Assembly (NCBI RefSeq): GCF_014764405.1 | Contig: NZ_CP061725.1 | Location: 248,001-312,000 of the forward strand | Origin: Micromonospora craniellae | GTDB taxonomy: Bacteria > Actinomycetota > Actinomycetes > Mycobacteriales > Micromonosporaceae | Direction: 5' to 3' | Length of the DNA: 64,000 nt | Shown: in pieces, positions 37,982-47,145 of the stretch | Layout of the letters: every line of letters starts with the position of its first letter | How positions within the stretch are numbered: the first letter of the stretch is position 1 | Made by a program: the position numbers and the translations under genes | The notes under the pieces: generated by a model | What the model saw: the letters and a program-made list of their open reading frames with translations, nothing else | Database searches by the model: none | What the model was told of the DNA's origin: nothing

Positions 37982-37988
37982 GAGCCCG

Positions 37989-39290
37989 TCAGCGGGCGTG
38001 GGTCGGCAACTCCGGCGACTCGCTCTCCAACGGCACCGCGTCGGCGGGGATCAGACCCAGCTGCACCGCCGAGCGGGGCAACGCGGCGTCCAGCAGCCAG
38101 TCGACACTCACCCGGGCCCGGTTGCCCGGCATCGCCAGCAGGTGGTAGCCACGGGTGACGGCCTTCGCCGGCAGACCCGACAACGGCACCTTGAGCGGGT
38201 TCGCCGCCGCCTGCTTGCCACCGAGGTCGACCACCCAGCCGAGGTCGTGGTGCTGGTACGGTCGGCGCCGCCCCTGCCCGTACGACGCGGCGACATTGTG
38301 CGCGGCGAGTTTGCCCTGCCGCTGCGCGTGCTGGGCGGTCATCGTGCAGATCTCGCCGGGCCGGGTCAGGTCGGGCACCGCCGCGGCGTCGCCGCACGCG
38401 TACACCTCGGGGAAGCCGGGCACGTTGAGGTACTCGTCGACGACCAGCCGCCCCTTCTCCGTACGCAGGCCCAGGTCCGCCACGAACGGGTCGGGGCGGA
38501 CCCCGACGCACCAGATCAGGGAACACGTGGGCACGTAGTCCCCGTCGGTGAGCGTTACCCCGTCTGCGGTGGCGACCGCCACCGAGGTGCCCATCCGGAC
38601 GTCGACCCCGCGTCGGCGCAGCACCCGGTCGGCGGTGCGGGACATCCGCTGGTCCAGCTCGGGCAGCACCCGGGGCGCGACGTCCAGCAACATCCACTGC
38701 GGGCGGATCGGCAGCCGGGGGCGCTGGGCGGTCAGCTCGTCGGTGAAGAGCTGACCGTGCGCGGCCACCTCGGTGCCGGTGTAACCGGCGCCCACCACCA
38801 CGAACGTGGACCGGGCCCGCTGCTCGGCCGGGTCCTCGGCCTGCTCGGCCAGCTCGATCTGGCGCACCACGTGATCGTGCAGGTAGAGCGCCTCGGGCAG
38901 GCCCCGGAAACCGTGCGCGTACTCGGTCACGCCGGGGATGGGCAGCAGTTTGTTGACGCTGCCGACGGCGAGGACGAGCCGGTCGTACGCCAGCCGGTTC
39001 CGCTCGCCCTCGGGCTGGGTGAACCCGACCCACCGGTTCTGCAGGTCGACGTGGTCCGCCTCGCCGATGACCACCCGGACCCCGTTCAGCGTTCCGGTCA
39101 GCGGCACGGCGATCCGACCCGGCTCCACCACTCCGGCGGCCACCTCGGGCAGCAGCGGCAGGTAGAGGAAGTAGTCGGTCGAGTTCAGCAGGACGATCTC
39201 GGCCCGGTCGCGGGCCAACCGGGTCAGCGTCTTCGCCGCGTGGTACCCGGCGAAACCGGCCCCCACGATCACCACACGAGGCTTCGTCAT
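37989..39290 (-). CDS. ndh: Type II NADH:quinone oxidoreductase (NDH-2)
   Basis: 433 residues. Non-proton-pumping NADH dehydrogenase at the membrane's inner face. It has the FAD Rossmann motif VVIVGAGFAGYHAAKTL, NADH site FVVVGAGYTGTEVAAH, quinone-side segment in CTMTAQHAQRQGKLAAHN, and VYACGDAAAVPD. The early YFLYLPLLPEVAAGVVEP is characteristic. The length is normal. Single gene with a strong terminator. Confidence 0.93.
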   Translation of the reverse strand: MTKPRVVIVGAGFAGYHAAKTLTRLARDRAEIVLLNSTDYFLYLPLLPEVAAGVVEPGRIAVPLTGTLNGVRVVIGEADHVDLQNRWVGFTQPEGERNRLAYDRLVLAVGSVNKLLPIPGVTEYAHGFRGLPEALYLHDHVVRQIELAEQAEDPAEQRARSTFVVVGAGYTGTEVAAHGQLFTDELTAQRPRLPIRPQWMLLDVAPRVLPELDQRMSRTADRVLRRRGVDVRMGTSVAVATADGVTLTDGDYVPTCSLIWCVGVRPDPFVADLGLRTEKGRLVVDEYLNVPGFPEVYACGDAAAVPDLTRPGEICTMTAQHAQRQGKLAAHNVAASYGQGRRRPYQHHDLGWVVDLGGKQAAANPLKVPLSGLPAKAVTRGYHLLAMPGNRARVSVDWLLDAALPRSAVQLGLIPADAVPLESESPELPTHAR

Positions 39291-39510
39291 CCCGGGCCGG
39301 TTCCCGCCCCAAAGGCCGGCAAACGTCGACCCGGTGACCTACCGGCCCGGGGGCCGATCCGGCGGCATCGGGTCGGTCTGGGTCGGCCGCCGGACGGACC
39401 AGCCGCCGACCGGGCCGCCTGGTACCCGTCGGCCGCGGTGAGCCGCAGGTCGACGTGCTGCCCGGGTACGTGGCCGGGCGTACCACGCCCGGCTCCGCCA
39501 CGGTGGCGGG

Positions 39511-40527
39511 TCACTGCCGTTCGGTGACGACCTCCTTGGAGCCGGGCACCACGTTGCGGGTGGCCCGCAGGCTGGTGATCGTCACGATCGTCAGCACACC
39601 GATGATGACCAGCAGCGACGCCAGGGTCGGGATCTCCGGCACACCCTCCCAGATCCCGTGCGCCCAGTGCAGGCCCAGCTTGACGCCGATGAATGCCAGG
39701 ATGATCGCCAGGCCGTAGGTGAGGTGGACCAGGCGGCTCAGCGCCGCGTGCAGCACGAAGTAGAGCGCCCGCAGGCCCAGCAGCGCGAACGCGTTGGTGG
39801 CGAAGACGAGGTACGGGTCCTCGGTGATGCCGTAGACCGCCGGCACCGAGTCCACCGCGAAGACCACGTCGGTGGCGAAGACCGCCACCACGACCAGCGC
39901 CAGCGGCGTGAGAGCGCGGCGGCCGTCCACCCGCACGGTCATCCTGGTGCCGTGGTACTCCTGGACCACCGGCATGAACCTGCGCAGCAGCCGGACCGAG
40001 CGCATGTTGCCGATGTCCACCGACTGTTCGTGGCCGGTGAACGCGTCCCGCAGCAACTTCGCCGCGGTGAACAACAGGATCAGGGCGAAGATCAGGAACG
40101 CGAAGTCCAGCGTCTGCAACGCCGCCGCACCCAACGCGATGAAGATGCCCCGCAGCACCAGCGCGCCGGTGATCCCGAACAGCAGCACCCGCTGCGCCAG
40201 CTCGGTCGGCACCGCGAACGCCGCCAGCAGCAGCATGAACACGAACAGGTTGTCCACCGACAGCGACTTCTCGACCAGGTAACCGGTCAGGTACTCGAAG
40301 CCCCGTTCGGAGCCGAACTCGGACCACACCCAGGCGCCGAAGGCCAGCGGCAGCGCGATGTAGAAGGTCGACCAGCCCAGCGCTTCCCGCAGGGACACCT
40401 CGTGGGGCTTGCGGGTCACCACGAAGTCGAGCACCAGCAGGCCCAGCACACCGGCGATCGTCACCGCCCAGAGCGTGGGCGTACCCACCGTTTGCAAACC
40501 GGCAGCAGAATATGACAATTCGGACAT
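39511..40527 (-). CDS. TerC/Alx-family membrane protein (probable Mn2+ exporter)
   Basis: 338 residues with about nine membrane segments. Family motifs include SVDNLFVFMLLLAAFAVP, RGIFIALGAAALQ and the acidic VFAVDSVPAVYGITEDP, whose Asp/Glu residues are thought to bind metal. Alx/TerC proteins export manganese and support metalation of exported proteins. A yybP-ykoY riboswitch lies directly upstream and its last hairpin overlaps the AGGAGG ribosome site, so translation probably rises with Mn2+. 220 bp downstream, up to the NDH-2 start, holds no gene. Confidence 0.9.
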   Translation of the reverse strand: MSELSYSAAGLQTVGTPTLWAVTIAGVLGLLVLDFVVTRKPHEVSLREALGWSTFYIALPLAFGAWVWSEFGSERGFEYLTGYLVEKSLSVDNLFVFMLLLAAFAVPTELAQRVLLFGITGALVLRGIFIALGAAALQTLDFAFLIFALILLFTAAKLLRDAFTGHEQSVDIGNMRSVRLLRRFMPVVQEYHGTRMTVRVDGRRALTPLALVVVAVFATDVVFAVDSVPAVYGITEDPYLVFATNAFALLGLRALYFVLHAALSRLVHLTYGLAIILAFIGVKLGLHWAHGIWEGVPEIPTLASLLVIIGVLTIVTITSLRATRNVVPGSKEVVTERQ

Positions 40528-40530
40528 GGG

Positions 40531-40655
40531 GCCTCCTCGAACACCGTGTCATGTTCGAGGTCTCCTTCACCCACCTTTCGATGGGCAACCACCCGAGGCA
40601 CACCCGGGGCGTGCCGTACTGACCGGTATGGTTCGTGGGAAGTACTCCCCTCGTA
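40531..40655 (-). promoter_or_regulatory. yybP-ykoY manganese riboswitch
   Basis: On the minus strand it begins with the conserved GAGGGGAGUACUUCCC, continues with the CGGUCAGUACGG loop and ends with GUGAAGGAGACCUCGAACA. The terminal hairpin CCTCGAACA / TGTTCGAGG (40535-40560) borders the GGAGG of the TerC-family gene. Both Mn2+-binding loop signatures of this class are present and the downstream gene is a classic target. Confidence 0.85.
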
Positions 40656-40785
40656 CCGCCAAGGTTAGGACAGCCCGATCCGGGCCGCCAGGTGGGGGCA
40701 CCTGATCGGCGTGTTCCGGGCCCGGCCAGGGCGGAACCCGGAGTGACGATGCCGGCACCGGACCCGGACACGAGCGCCTATCGTG

Positions 40786-41958
40786 ATGGCGGTGACCGCA
40801 GAGCAGGCGGCCGGCCCGCTGGCCGGCGTACGCGTGGTCGAGCTGGCCGGGATCGGTCCCGGCCCCTTCGCCGCGATGATGCTGGCCGATCTCGGCGCGG
40901 ACGTGATCCGGGTCGACCGGGTCACCGACGTGGACCCCTCGGCCTTCGGCACCGCCCACCCGGACCTGCTCAACCGGGGACGGCGTTCCGTCGGCGTGGA
41001 CCTCAAGTCCGCCGGTGGGCGTGAGGTGGTGCTGGCCCTGGTCGACGGCGCGGACGCGCTGATCGAGGGGTTCCGGCCCGGGGTGACCGAGCGCCTCGGC
41101 CTCGGTCCGGCCGACTGCCACCGGGTCAACCCGAAGCTGGTGTACGGCCGGATGACCGGCTGGGGGCAGGGTGGCCCGAGCGCCCCGTACGCCGGGCACG
41201 ACATCGACTACGTCGCGCTGACCGGCGCGCTGCACGGCATCGGGCGGGCGGGTGAGCGGCCGGTGCCGCCACTGAACCTGCTCGGCGACTTCGGCGGCGG
41301 CGGGATGATGCTGGCCCTGGGCGTGGTCGCCGCGCTCTACGCGGTGCGGGGCGGCGGCACCGGTCAGGTGATCGACGCGGCCATCGTGGACGGGGTGGCG
41401 GTGCTCGGCACACAGATCCACGCGTTGCGGGGGCTCGGGCTCTGGCAGGACCCGCGCGGGGTCAACCTGCTCGACGGCGGCGCGCCGTTCTACGACACCT
41501 ACGAGTGCGCCGACGGGCGACACGTCGCGGTCGGCGCGCTGGAGCCGCGCTTCTACGAGGAACTGGTGCGCCGCACCGGTTTCCCGCTACCGGGTGACGA
41601 GGCGCCGGACCGTACCGACCCGGCGAACTGGCCGGCGTTGCGCGCCGCCTGGGCGCGGTTGTTCCGGACCCGGACCCGGGACGAGTGGGCGGCCCTGCTC
41701 ACCGCCTCCGACGCCTGCGTGGCGCCGGTCCTGGACTGGGCCGAGGCACCGGAGCACCCGCACCTGACCGCGCGGGACACGTTCGTGGTCCGGGACGGGA
41801 TGGTCCAGCCTGCCCCGGCCCCGCGCTTCTCCGGCACCCCCACCTCGGTACGCCGACCGCCGCCCTGGCCGGGTGAGCACACCGACGAGGTGCTCGGCGA
41901 GATCGGCTACGACCCGGACCGGGTCGCCGCCCTACGGGCCGACGGGGCGGTCGGCTGA
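40786..41958 (+). CDS. CoA-transferase family III enzyme, alpha-methylacyl-CoA racemase-like
   Basis: 390 residues. N-terminal GVRVVELAGIGPGPFAAMML and ADVIRVDRV bind CoA. The segment GRMTGWGQGGP, followed by YAGHDIDYVALTGALHGIG, matches the racemase active site, where the Asp in HDIDY is a catalytic base and a His lies in the DCHRVNPKLVYG helix. Epimerises 2-methylacyl-CoA esters in branched lipid or sterol degradation. An adjacent in-frame GTG one codon earlier is an alternative start. Single gene, divergent from the riboswitch-controlled gene. Confidence 0.9.
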   Translation: MAVTAEQAAGPLAGVRVVELAGIGPGPFAAMMLADLGADVIRVDRVTDVDPSAFGTAHPDLLNRGRRSVGVDLKSAGGREVVLALVDGADALIEGFRPGVTERLGLGPADCHRVNPKLVYGRMTGWGQGGPSAPYAGHDIDYVALTGALHGIGRAGERPVPPLNLLGDFGGGGMMLALGVVAALYAVRGGGTGQVIDAAIVDGVAVLGTQIHALRGLGLWQDPRGVNLLDGGAPFYDTYECADGRHVAVGALEPRFYEELVRRTGFPLPGDEAPDRTDPANWPALRAAWARLFRTRTRDEWAALLTASDACVAPVLDWAEAPEHPHLTARDTFVVRDGMVQPAPAPRFSGTPTSVRRPPPWPGEHTDEVLGEIGYDPDRVAALRADGAVG

Positions 41959-41988
41959 ACCACCGGCCGCCGCCTCACCGACGCCGCC

Positions 41989-42396
41989 TCACCGGCGTCG
42001 CAGCGTCGCGCCGGGGGCCAGCGCGGGCTCGACCATGTCGCGGTAGTCGCGGGGCAATTGGACCATCAGCGTGTCGAACTCACCGGCCAGCGCCTCGCGC
42101 AGCGCGGTGAAGACCGCGCGCACCCCGCCCCGGGCCGCCGACGTCTCGACCCCGATGCGAAACGCCACCCGGGCCGCGAACTCGTCAGCGTCGAAGAGCT
42201 GTGCCGCCTCGCCGTCGGGGGTCGCCCGCATCGACTGCTGTAGCGGAGCCGGCAGTTGCAGGGCCAGGTCCAACGCCTCCCCGCCGGTCAGCCGCTCGCC
42301 CAGCGTCGTCAGCGTCGCCCGGGTCAGGTCCACCGCCCGCTCCGGCGTGGTACCGGCCCGCCGGGCCACCTGGTCGACGAACGTGTCGTAGTTCAT
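41989..42396 (-). CDS. DUF2267 family protein
   Basis: 135 residues. MNYDTFVDQVARRAGTTPE, ATLTTLGERLTGGEALDLALQ (in two parts) and FDADEFAARVAFRIGV fit the helical DUF2267 family, often found with stress genes in actinobacteria. Function unknown. It is divergent from the DUF2795 gene. Confidence 0.8.
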   Translation of the reverse strand: MNYDTFVDQVARRAGTTPERAVDLTRATLTTLGERLTGGEALDLALQLPAPLQQSMRATPDGEAAQLFDADEFAARVAFRIGVETSAARGGVRAVFTALREALAGEFDTLMVQLPRDYRDMVEPALAPGATLRRR

Positions 42397-42539
42397 CGCG
42401 TACCCCCTCAGCCGGGCGGTTACCCGGCGGAGCGGGCCGGAAACGGCGGCCGAATTTCCACCGGGCCGGGCGTGACGGCAGCAGTGGCGGGTAACCGCGG
42501 CCGGTCGTGGCCGGATCGAAGCCGGGAGGAGCCGACACC

Positions 42540-42812
42540 ATGGCGAGTTACGCCGACGTCCTGCAGTACCTGTCCAGCCTGGACTACCCCGCCGGCAAGG
42601 ACGACGTGGTCCGCGAGGCCGAACGCGAGGGGGCGCCGCCGGACGTGGTGCAGGCCCTGCGCGCGCTGCCGCCGGTGGAGTACACGAACAGTACCGAGGT
42701 GGCCCGTTCCGCGCACATCGACGCGAGCGAGGACGCCGACGACGCGCAGCGCGGCGCGGTCGGACGTGACAAGCGTCATCAGCGGGTGTCGCAGCACCTG
42801 CGCAGCATCTGA
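42540..42812 (+). CDS. DUF2795 family protein
   Basis: 90 residues with GGGAGGAG before the ATG. The N-terminal 60 residues (YLSSLDYPAGKDDVVREAE, PPDVVQALRALPPVEYTN) match DUF2795, a small helical domain of unknown role common in stress-related loci. The tail is charged (DASEDADDAQRGAVGRDKRH). Confidence 0.8.
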   Translation: MASYADVLQYLSSLDYPAGKDDVVREAEREGAPPDVVQALRALPPVEYTNSTEVARSAHIDASEDADDAQRGAVGRDKRHQRVSQHLRSI

Positions 42813-42962
42813 CCCGACGGCCGGTCGACGGGCGAGAGCCCGGACCGGCTGTCGGCGTGACGAGGTCGGGGCACCCTACAGGGCTCCGACAGGCGGGCGT
42901 CCCGGCCGCGAACCGCGACCGGGAGCGCCGCTACGTAACCGCCTGCCCTGGTGGCACGGCTT

Positions 42963-43015
42963 GACCCGAACCGGGTCGCCATGACCAGACGGCGACAACC
43001 ACCCGAACCGGGTGG
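42963..43015. terminator. Pair of related hairpins between DUF2795 and pirin genes
   Basis: GACCCG-AAC-CGGGTC (42963-42977) and CCACCCG-AAC-CGGGTGG (42999-43015) share a core. They sit in the 295-bp gap between convergent genes, which is otherwise empty, and may act as a shared terminator. Confidence 0.4.
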
Positions 43016-43107
43016 CTGCTACTGCGGCCACCATACAGCACACCATCAGCCGAACGGACAGGGGGTGCCGACGAAGGTATTTATCCGTTTTGTTCAGCAG
43101 GCTGTGG

Positions 43108-44079
43108 TCAGTCCCGGAAGCCACCGGAGCGGTCGCGGGCCTTGAGTCGGACCGTGGGCAGAGCCGGGGCGGGCAGCGGCGGGTCGGGGTCGTCGGCGAC
43201 CTGACCGAAGCGCCGCCCGGCCATCCAGTCCTCCCGGGCGGCGGCGATCTCCTCGTGGCTGCGACCGACGAAGTTCCACCACATCACCAGCGGCTCCTCG
43301 AACGGCGTCCCGCCGAGCAGCATCAGCCGGGTACCTGGTTCGCCACGCACGGCCAGGACGTCCCGGCCGGCGCCGAGCCAGAGCAGCGCCCCGGGCTCCA
43401 GCGACACGTCGTCCACCTCGGCGGCGCCGTCGAGCGCCAGCAGGGCGTACTCGAAGTCGCGCCGCAACGGCACCGCGACCGGGCCCGCCCCGCGCAGGTC
43501 GAACTGCGCGCCGAGCAGCGGGATGTGCACCCGGGCCGGCGAGACCTCGCCGCCGAGTTCGCCGACCAGCAGCGTGACGTCCAGGTCGCCGTCGCGCCAC
43601 CGGGGCAGCTCGGCGTGGTGGGCGAAGTCGGCCGCGCCGGCCCGGGCCCGATCCGGCAGCGCCACCCAGAGCTGCACGCCGTGCATCAGCGGCGGATGGA
43701 CGGCCGGGGACCGCTCGGAGTGCGCGATGCCGTGACCGGAGGTCATCACGTTGAGCTGGCCGGGCCGGATCGGCTGCACGCTGCCGAGGCTGTCGCGGTG
43801 CAGGATCTCGCCGTCGAGCAGCCAGGTCACGGTCTGCAGGCCGGTGTGCGGATGCGGCGGCACCTCCATGCCCGGCCGGTCAGCCACGTCGTCGGGGCCG
43901 AAGTGGTCGACGAAACACCAGGCGCCGACCATCCGACGGGTGCGTTGCGGCAGCAGCCGACGCACCGTGGTGTAGCGCCCCAACGGCACGTCGTGGCCGG
44001 GCAGCAGGACGCTGCCGGGATCGACCGTGGCCACTCCGGGTGGTCGGGTCTGCGCGGGCATCGACTCGGCACGTTCCAC
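43108..44079 (-). CDS. Pirin family protein
   Basis: 323 residues, bicupin. The metal-binding cupin has VPPHPHTGLQTVTWLLDGE and MTSGHGIAHSERSP, supplying three His and a Glu. The second cupin (FDLRGAGPVAVPLRRDFEY) lacks ligands as usual. Some bacterial pirins have quercetinase activity; the role here is unknown. A shorter start at MPAQTRPPG (six codons later) is possible. Confidence 0.88.
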   Translation of the reverse strand: MERAESMPAQTRPPGVATVDPGSVLLPGHDVPLGRYTTVRRLLPQRTRRMVGAWCFVDHFGPDDVADRPGMEVPPHPHTGLQTVTWLLDGEILHRDSLGSVQPIRPGQLNVMTSGHGIAHSERSPAVHPPLMHGVQLWVALPDRARAGAADFAHHAELPRWRDGDLDVTLLVGELGGEVSPARVHIPLLGAQFDLRGAGPVAVPLRRDFEYALLALDGAAEVDDVSLEPGALLWLGAGRDVLAVRGEPGTRLMLLGGTPFEEPLVMWWNFVGRSHEEIAAAREDWMAGRRFGQVADDPDPPLPAPALPTVRLKARDRSGGFRD

Positions 44080-44111
44080 GGCCCGACTGTACGCCCGTGC
44101 GCCGGGCCCGC

Positions 44112-45110
44112 TCAGTTTCCGCGTACGGTCACCACGTTCGCGCCCGCCACCAGGTCCAGGAAGATGCGGTCACCGGCCCGGTCCCAGCCCGGCGAATCGA
44201 GCACCGTCTGCGGGGCGACCCCGTCGAGGCGCTCGTCGTACACGGTGACCGCACCGGCACCGGCGACCGACCGGACGCGTACCGGGACGCTGCCGACCAC
44301 GATGACGTCGAAGCGGTTGACCCCGCCGGTGACCCGCACCACCACCAGCCCCTCGACGGCGGGCAGCCGCAGGCTGGTCCGGGTCGCTCCGCCGGCCAGT
44401 TCCAGGCCGCCCAGCCGGGCAGCGGCGAGGTCCAGCCACCGTTCGGCGCTTCCGCCGCTGATCGACAACTGCCAGCGCACTCGGGAGTTGAGCAGCACCT
44501 CGACCTCGCCCGGCGCCTCCCCGCCACGAGTGAACCGCAGCCGCACCCGGTCACCGACCAGCTCCGACCGGGGGCGCGTCCCCGACTCGGCCGGGCTGAT
44601 GATCCGGTACAGCTCCTCCCCCAGGTCCGCCACCCGCAGGTCGAACCGGGTCACCCCGTCGACCAGCTCGAAGGTGGCCCGTCTGCGACCGTCCAGCGGC
44701 GCGGTCTCGACCTGTTCGGGGCTCTGCGCCGCCGCCCGCTCCGCGCCACCCAGTCCGCTGGTGCCGTCGGGCGCGGCGGTGACCTCCGGCGTGGGCAGGT
44801 CGCCGGAGAAGACCCGGCCGAGCCGGTGCGGATCGGAGAGGATCACCACCACCGCGCCCGCGCCCAGCCCGAGCATCAGCACCGCGGCGGCCGCGAGCAG
44901 CCGCGCCCCGGCCGACCAGGTCGGCCGTCCGCCCCCGGTCTCGTCCCGGATCCCGGGCTCGTCCTCACCCACGGGCGCGTCGTCACCCACGGTCACGCCG
45001 CCGGTGACTCGCATGTCGTCACCGACGGTGGTCGGTGGTACCGGCACCCCGTCTCCCGACCCCCGCCCCGAGGGTGTCGGACGGTACGCCTCGTGCTCTG
45101 ACTCGGCCAT
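44112..45110 (-). CDS. Single-pass membrane protein with extracytoplasmic beta-rich domain
   Basis: 332 residues. A polar, disordered N-terminus of ~65 residues, a membrane segment at about 68-92 (LLAAAAVLMLGLGAGAVVVIL), then a beta-rich external domain (RFDLRVADLGEELYRI, VRVTGGVNRFDVIVVG). The repeated VDGVTRFDL / TGGVNRFDV pattern suggests a beta-helix or DUF4097-like adhesin fold. 32 bp upstream of the pirin gene on the same strand. Confidence 0.75.
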   Translation of the reverse strand: MAESEHEAYRPTPSGRGSGDGVPVPPTTVGDDMRVTGGVTVGDDAPVGEDEPGIRDETGGGRPTWSAGARLLAAAAVLMLGLGAGAVVVILSDPHRLGRVFSGDLPTPEVTAAPDGTSGLGGAERAAAQSPEQVETAPLDGRRRATFELVDGVTRFDLRVADLGEELYRIISPAESGTRPRSELVGDRVRLRFTRGGEAPGEVEVLLNSRVRWQLSISGGSAERWLDLAAARLGGLELAGGATRTSLRLPAVEGLVVVRVTGGVNRFDVIVVGSVPVRVRSVAGAGAVTVYDERLDGVAPQTVLDSPGWDRAGDRIFLDLVAGANVVTVRGN

Positions 45111-45167
45111 GCCACGTCCCCTTCCACGGTCCCCTACCAGCAGGTACGCGCCAGGAGGCGGGTCGGA

Positions 45168-45542
45168 TCAGTCAGCGCGGCGACGAACCTCGCCCTCGGC
45201 CGGCGGGTCCAGCCGCCCGGCGACCTTGCCGGCGCAGTCCCCGAGGACCTTCCGAGCGTCCAGGCCCAGGCTCTCGATGGCGACCAGGGCGGTGAACGCC
45301 ACGTCGGCGAGCTCCGCCGCCACGTCCGCCCGGGTGTGCGTGACCCCCTTGCGCGGGTTCTGGCCGAGGAACCCGATCCAGGCGCCCGCCACCTCACCCG
45401 CCTCCTCGGTGAGCTTGAGCATCCGGCAGGTCAGCTCCGCCTCCCCGGTGCCGTTGGCCGCGTCCAGCCAGCCACGCGCCGTGCGTACCCTCGTCCAGAT
45501 CGTCTCGTCCACGCCGCCAGTGAACCTGACGGCGGCCACCAT
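45168..45542 (-). CDS. MazG-like nucleotide pyrophosphohydrolase family protein
   Basis: 124 residues. The helix motif KLTEEAGEVAGAW (E-E-x-x-E) and AELADVAFTAL (E-x-x-D) form the Mg site of the all-alpha NTP pyrophosphatase fold. Probably cleans modified or excess NTPs. Divergent from glutamate dehydrogenase with an 86-bp shared promoter region. Confidence 0.85.
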   Translation of the reverse strand: MVAAVRFTGGVDETIWTRVRTARGWLDAANGTGEAELTCRMLKLTEEAGEVAGAWIGFLGQNPRKGVTHTRADVAAELADVAFTALVAIESLGLDARKVLGDCAGKVAGRLDPPAEGEVRRRAD

Positions 45543-45628
45543 CCGTATTCTGGGGGCACCGCCGTGACGGCGGCGGTGACGAGGCGCGGCAACGACGCCA
45601 TGCCCGAAACCGGAAGGACGTGTCGGTC

Positions 45629-46966
45629 ATGCCGGAGACGGTCGAGTCGGTGTTCGCCAGTGTGGTCAGCCGCAACCCGGGTGAGCCCGAGTTCCACCAG
45701 GCCGTACGGGAGGTGTTGGAGAGCATCGGCCCGGCGCTGGCCCGCCACCCCGAGTACGCCGACGCCCGGATCATCGAGCGGATCTGCGAGCCGGAGCGCC
45801 AGGTCATCTTCCGCGTGCCGTGGGAGGACGACCGGGGGCGGGTCCGGGTGAACCGGGGGTTCCGGGTGGAGTTCAACAGCGCCCTCGGCCCGTTCAAGGG
45901 CGGTCTGCGCTTCCACCCCTCGGTCTACCTGGGCATCGTGAAGTTCCTCGGCTTCGAGCAGATCTTCAAGAACGCGCTGACCGGGCTGCCGATCGGGGCC
46001 GGCAAGGGCGGTGCCGACTTCGATCCGAAGGAATGCTCGGACCGCGAGGTGATGCGGTTCTGCCAGAGCTACATGACCGAGTTGTACCGCCACATCGGCG
46101 CGCAGACCGACGTGCCCGCCGGTGACATCGGGGTGGGCGGCCGGGAGATCGGCTACCTGTTCGGCCAGTACAAACGAATCACCAACCGGTACGAGTCGGG
46201 CGTGCTCACCGGCAAGGGCCTGTCGTACGGCGGCGCGCAGGCGCGCACCGAGGCGACCGGGTACGGCGCGGTGTTCTTCGCCGAGGAAATGCTCACCCAG
46301 AGCGAGGACAGCATGGACGGCAAGCGGGTGGTGGTCTCCGGCGCCGGCAACGTAGCGATCTACGCGATCCAGAAGGTGCACCAACTCGGCGGCAGGGTGG
46401 TCGCCTGCTCCGACTCGTCCGGGTACGTCCTGGACGAGAAGGGCATCGACCTCGACGTGCTGCGGGAGGTGAAGGAACGCCGCCGGGACCGGCTCGCCGA
46501 CTACGTACGCGAGGTGCCGCACGCGGTCGCCGTCTCCGGGCGTACCCCCTGGGAGGTCCCCTGCGACCTGGCCCTGCCGTGCGCGACGCAGAACGAGATC
46601 GGCGGCGCCGAGGCCGCGCAGCTCGTCGCCGGCGGCTGTGTCGCGGTGGTGGAGGGCGCGAACATGCCGACCACCCCGGAGGCGGTCCGCATCCTGGGCC
46701 GGGCCGGGGTCCGGTTCGCGCCCGGCAAGGCCGCCAACGCCGGTGGGGTGGCGGTCAGCGCCCTGGAGATGCAGCAGAACGCCGCCCGGGAGTCGTGGAC
46801 GTTCGCGGAATCGGAGCAGCGCCTGCGCGAGACCATGCGCGACATCCACGCCCGGTGCTGGGCCACCGCCGACGAGTACGGCCTACCCGGCGACTACGTG
46901 GCCGGCGCCAACATCAACGGCTTCCGCCGAGTAGCCGAGGCGATGCTCGCCCAAGGCCTCATCTGA
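45629..46966 (+). CDS. gdhA: NADP-type glutamate dehydrogenase
   Basis: 445 residues, hexameric small-GDH type. Aminates 2-oxoglutarate to glutamate. Substrate-binding GFRVEFNSALGPFKGGLRF, catalytic Lys in PIGAGKGGADFDPK, ALPCATQNEIGGAEA and cofactor site VVSGAGNVAIYAIQKV. ATG chosen with AAGGA ten bases before it; a GTG three codons earlier also fits. Ends just before a strong palindromic repeat. Confidence 0.95.
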   Translation: MPETVESVFASVVSRNPGEPEFHQAVREVLESIGPALARHPEYADARIIERICEPERQVIFRVPWEDDRGRVRVNRGFRVEFNSALGPFKGGLRFHPSVYLGIVKFLGFEQIFKNALTGLPIGAGKGGADFDPKECSDREVMRFCQSYMTELYRHIGAQTDVPAGDIGVGGREIGYLFGQYKRITNRYESGVLTGKGLSYGGAQARTEATGYGAVFFAEEMLTQSEDSMDGKRVVVSGAGNVAIYAIQKVHQLGGRVVACSDSSGYVLDEKGIDLDVLREVKERRRDRLADYVREVPHAVAVSGRTPWEVPCDLALPCATQNEIGGAEAAQLVAGGCVAVVEGANMPTTPEAVRILGRAGVRFAPGKAANAGGVAVSALEMQQNAARESWTFAESEQRLRETMRDIHARCWATADEYGLPGDYVAGANINGFRRVAEAMLAQGLI

Positions 46967-47005
46967 ACCGCTCCCTCCCCTCCTCTCCCCCGCCACCCCA
47001 GCCCG

Positions 47006-47066
47006 GTTGATCAAGAGGTTTCGGTGCTCGACGAGCGCCCGAGAGCACCGAAACCTCTTGATCGAC
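47006..47066. repeat. TTGATCAAGAGG-type palindrome, copy 1
   Basis: 24-bp arms, 23 of 24 matching, begin GTTGATCAAGAGGTTTCGG and surround a 13-nt loop. It starts 40 bp after the gdhA stop, so it should also act as its terminator. A diverged copy is at 47721-47793. Confidence 0.8.
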
Positions 47067-47145
47067 AGCGAGGTCGGCACGCAGACGCTCTACGTCGGAT
47101 GGATCGCACCGCACGGCGGACGGCGCGACGCCCTCCGGCGTACGC

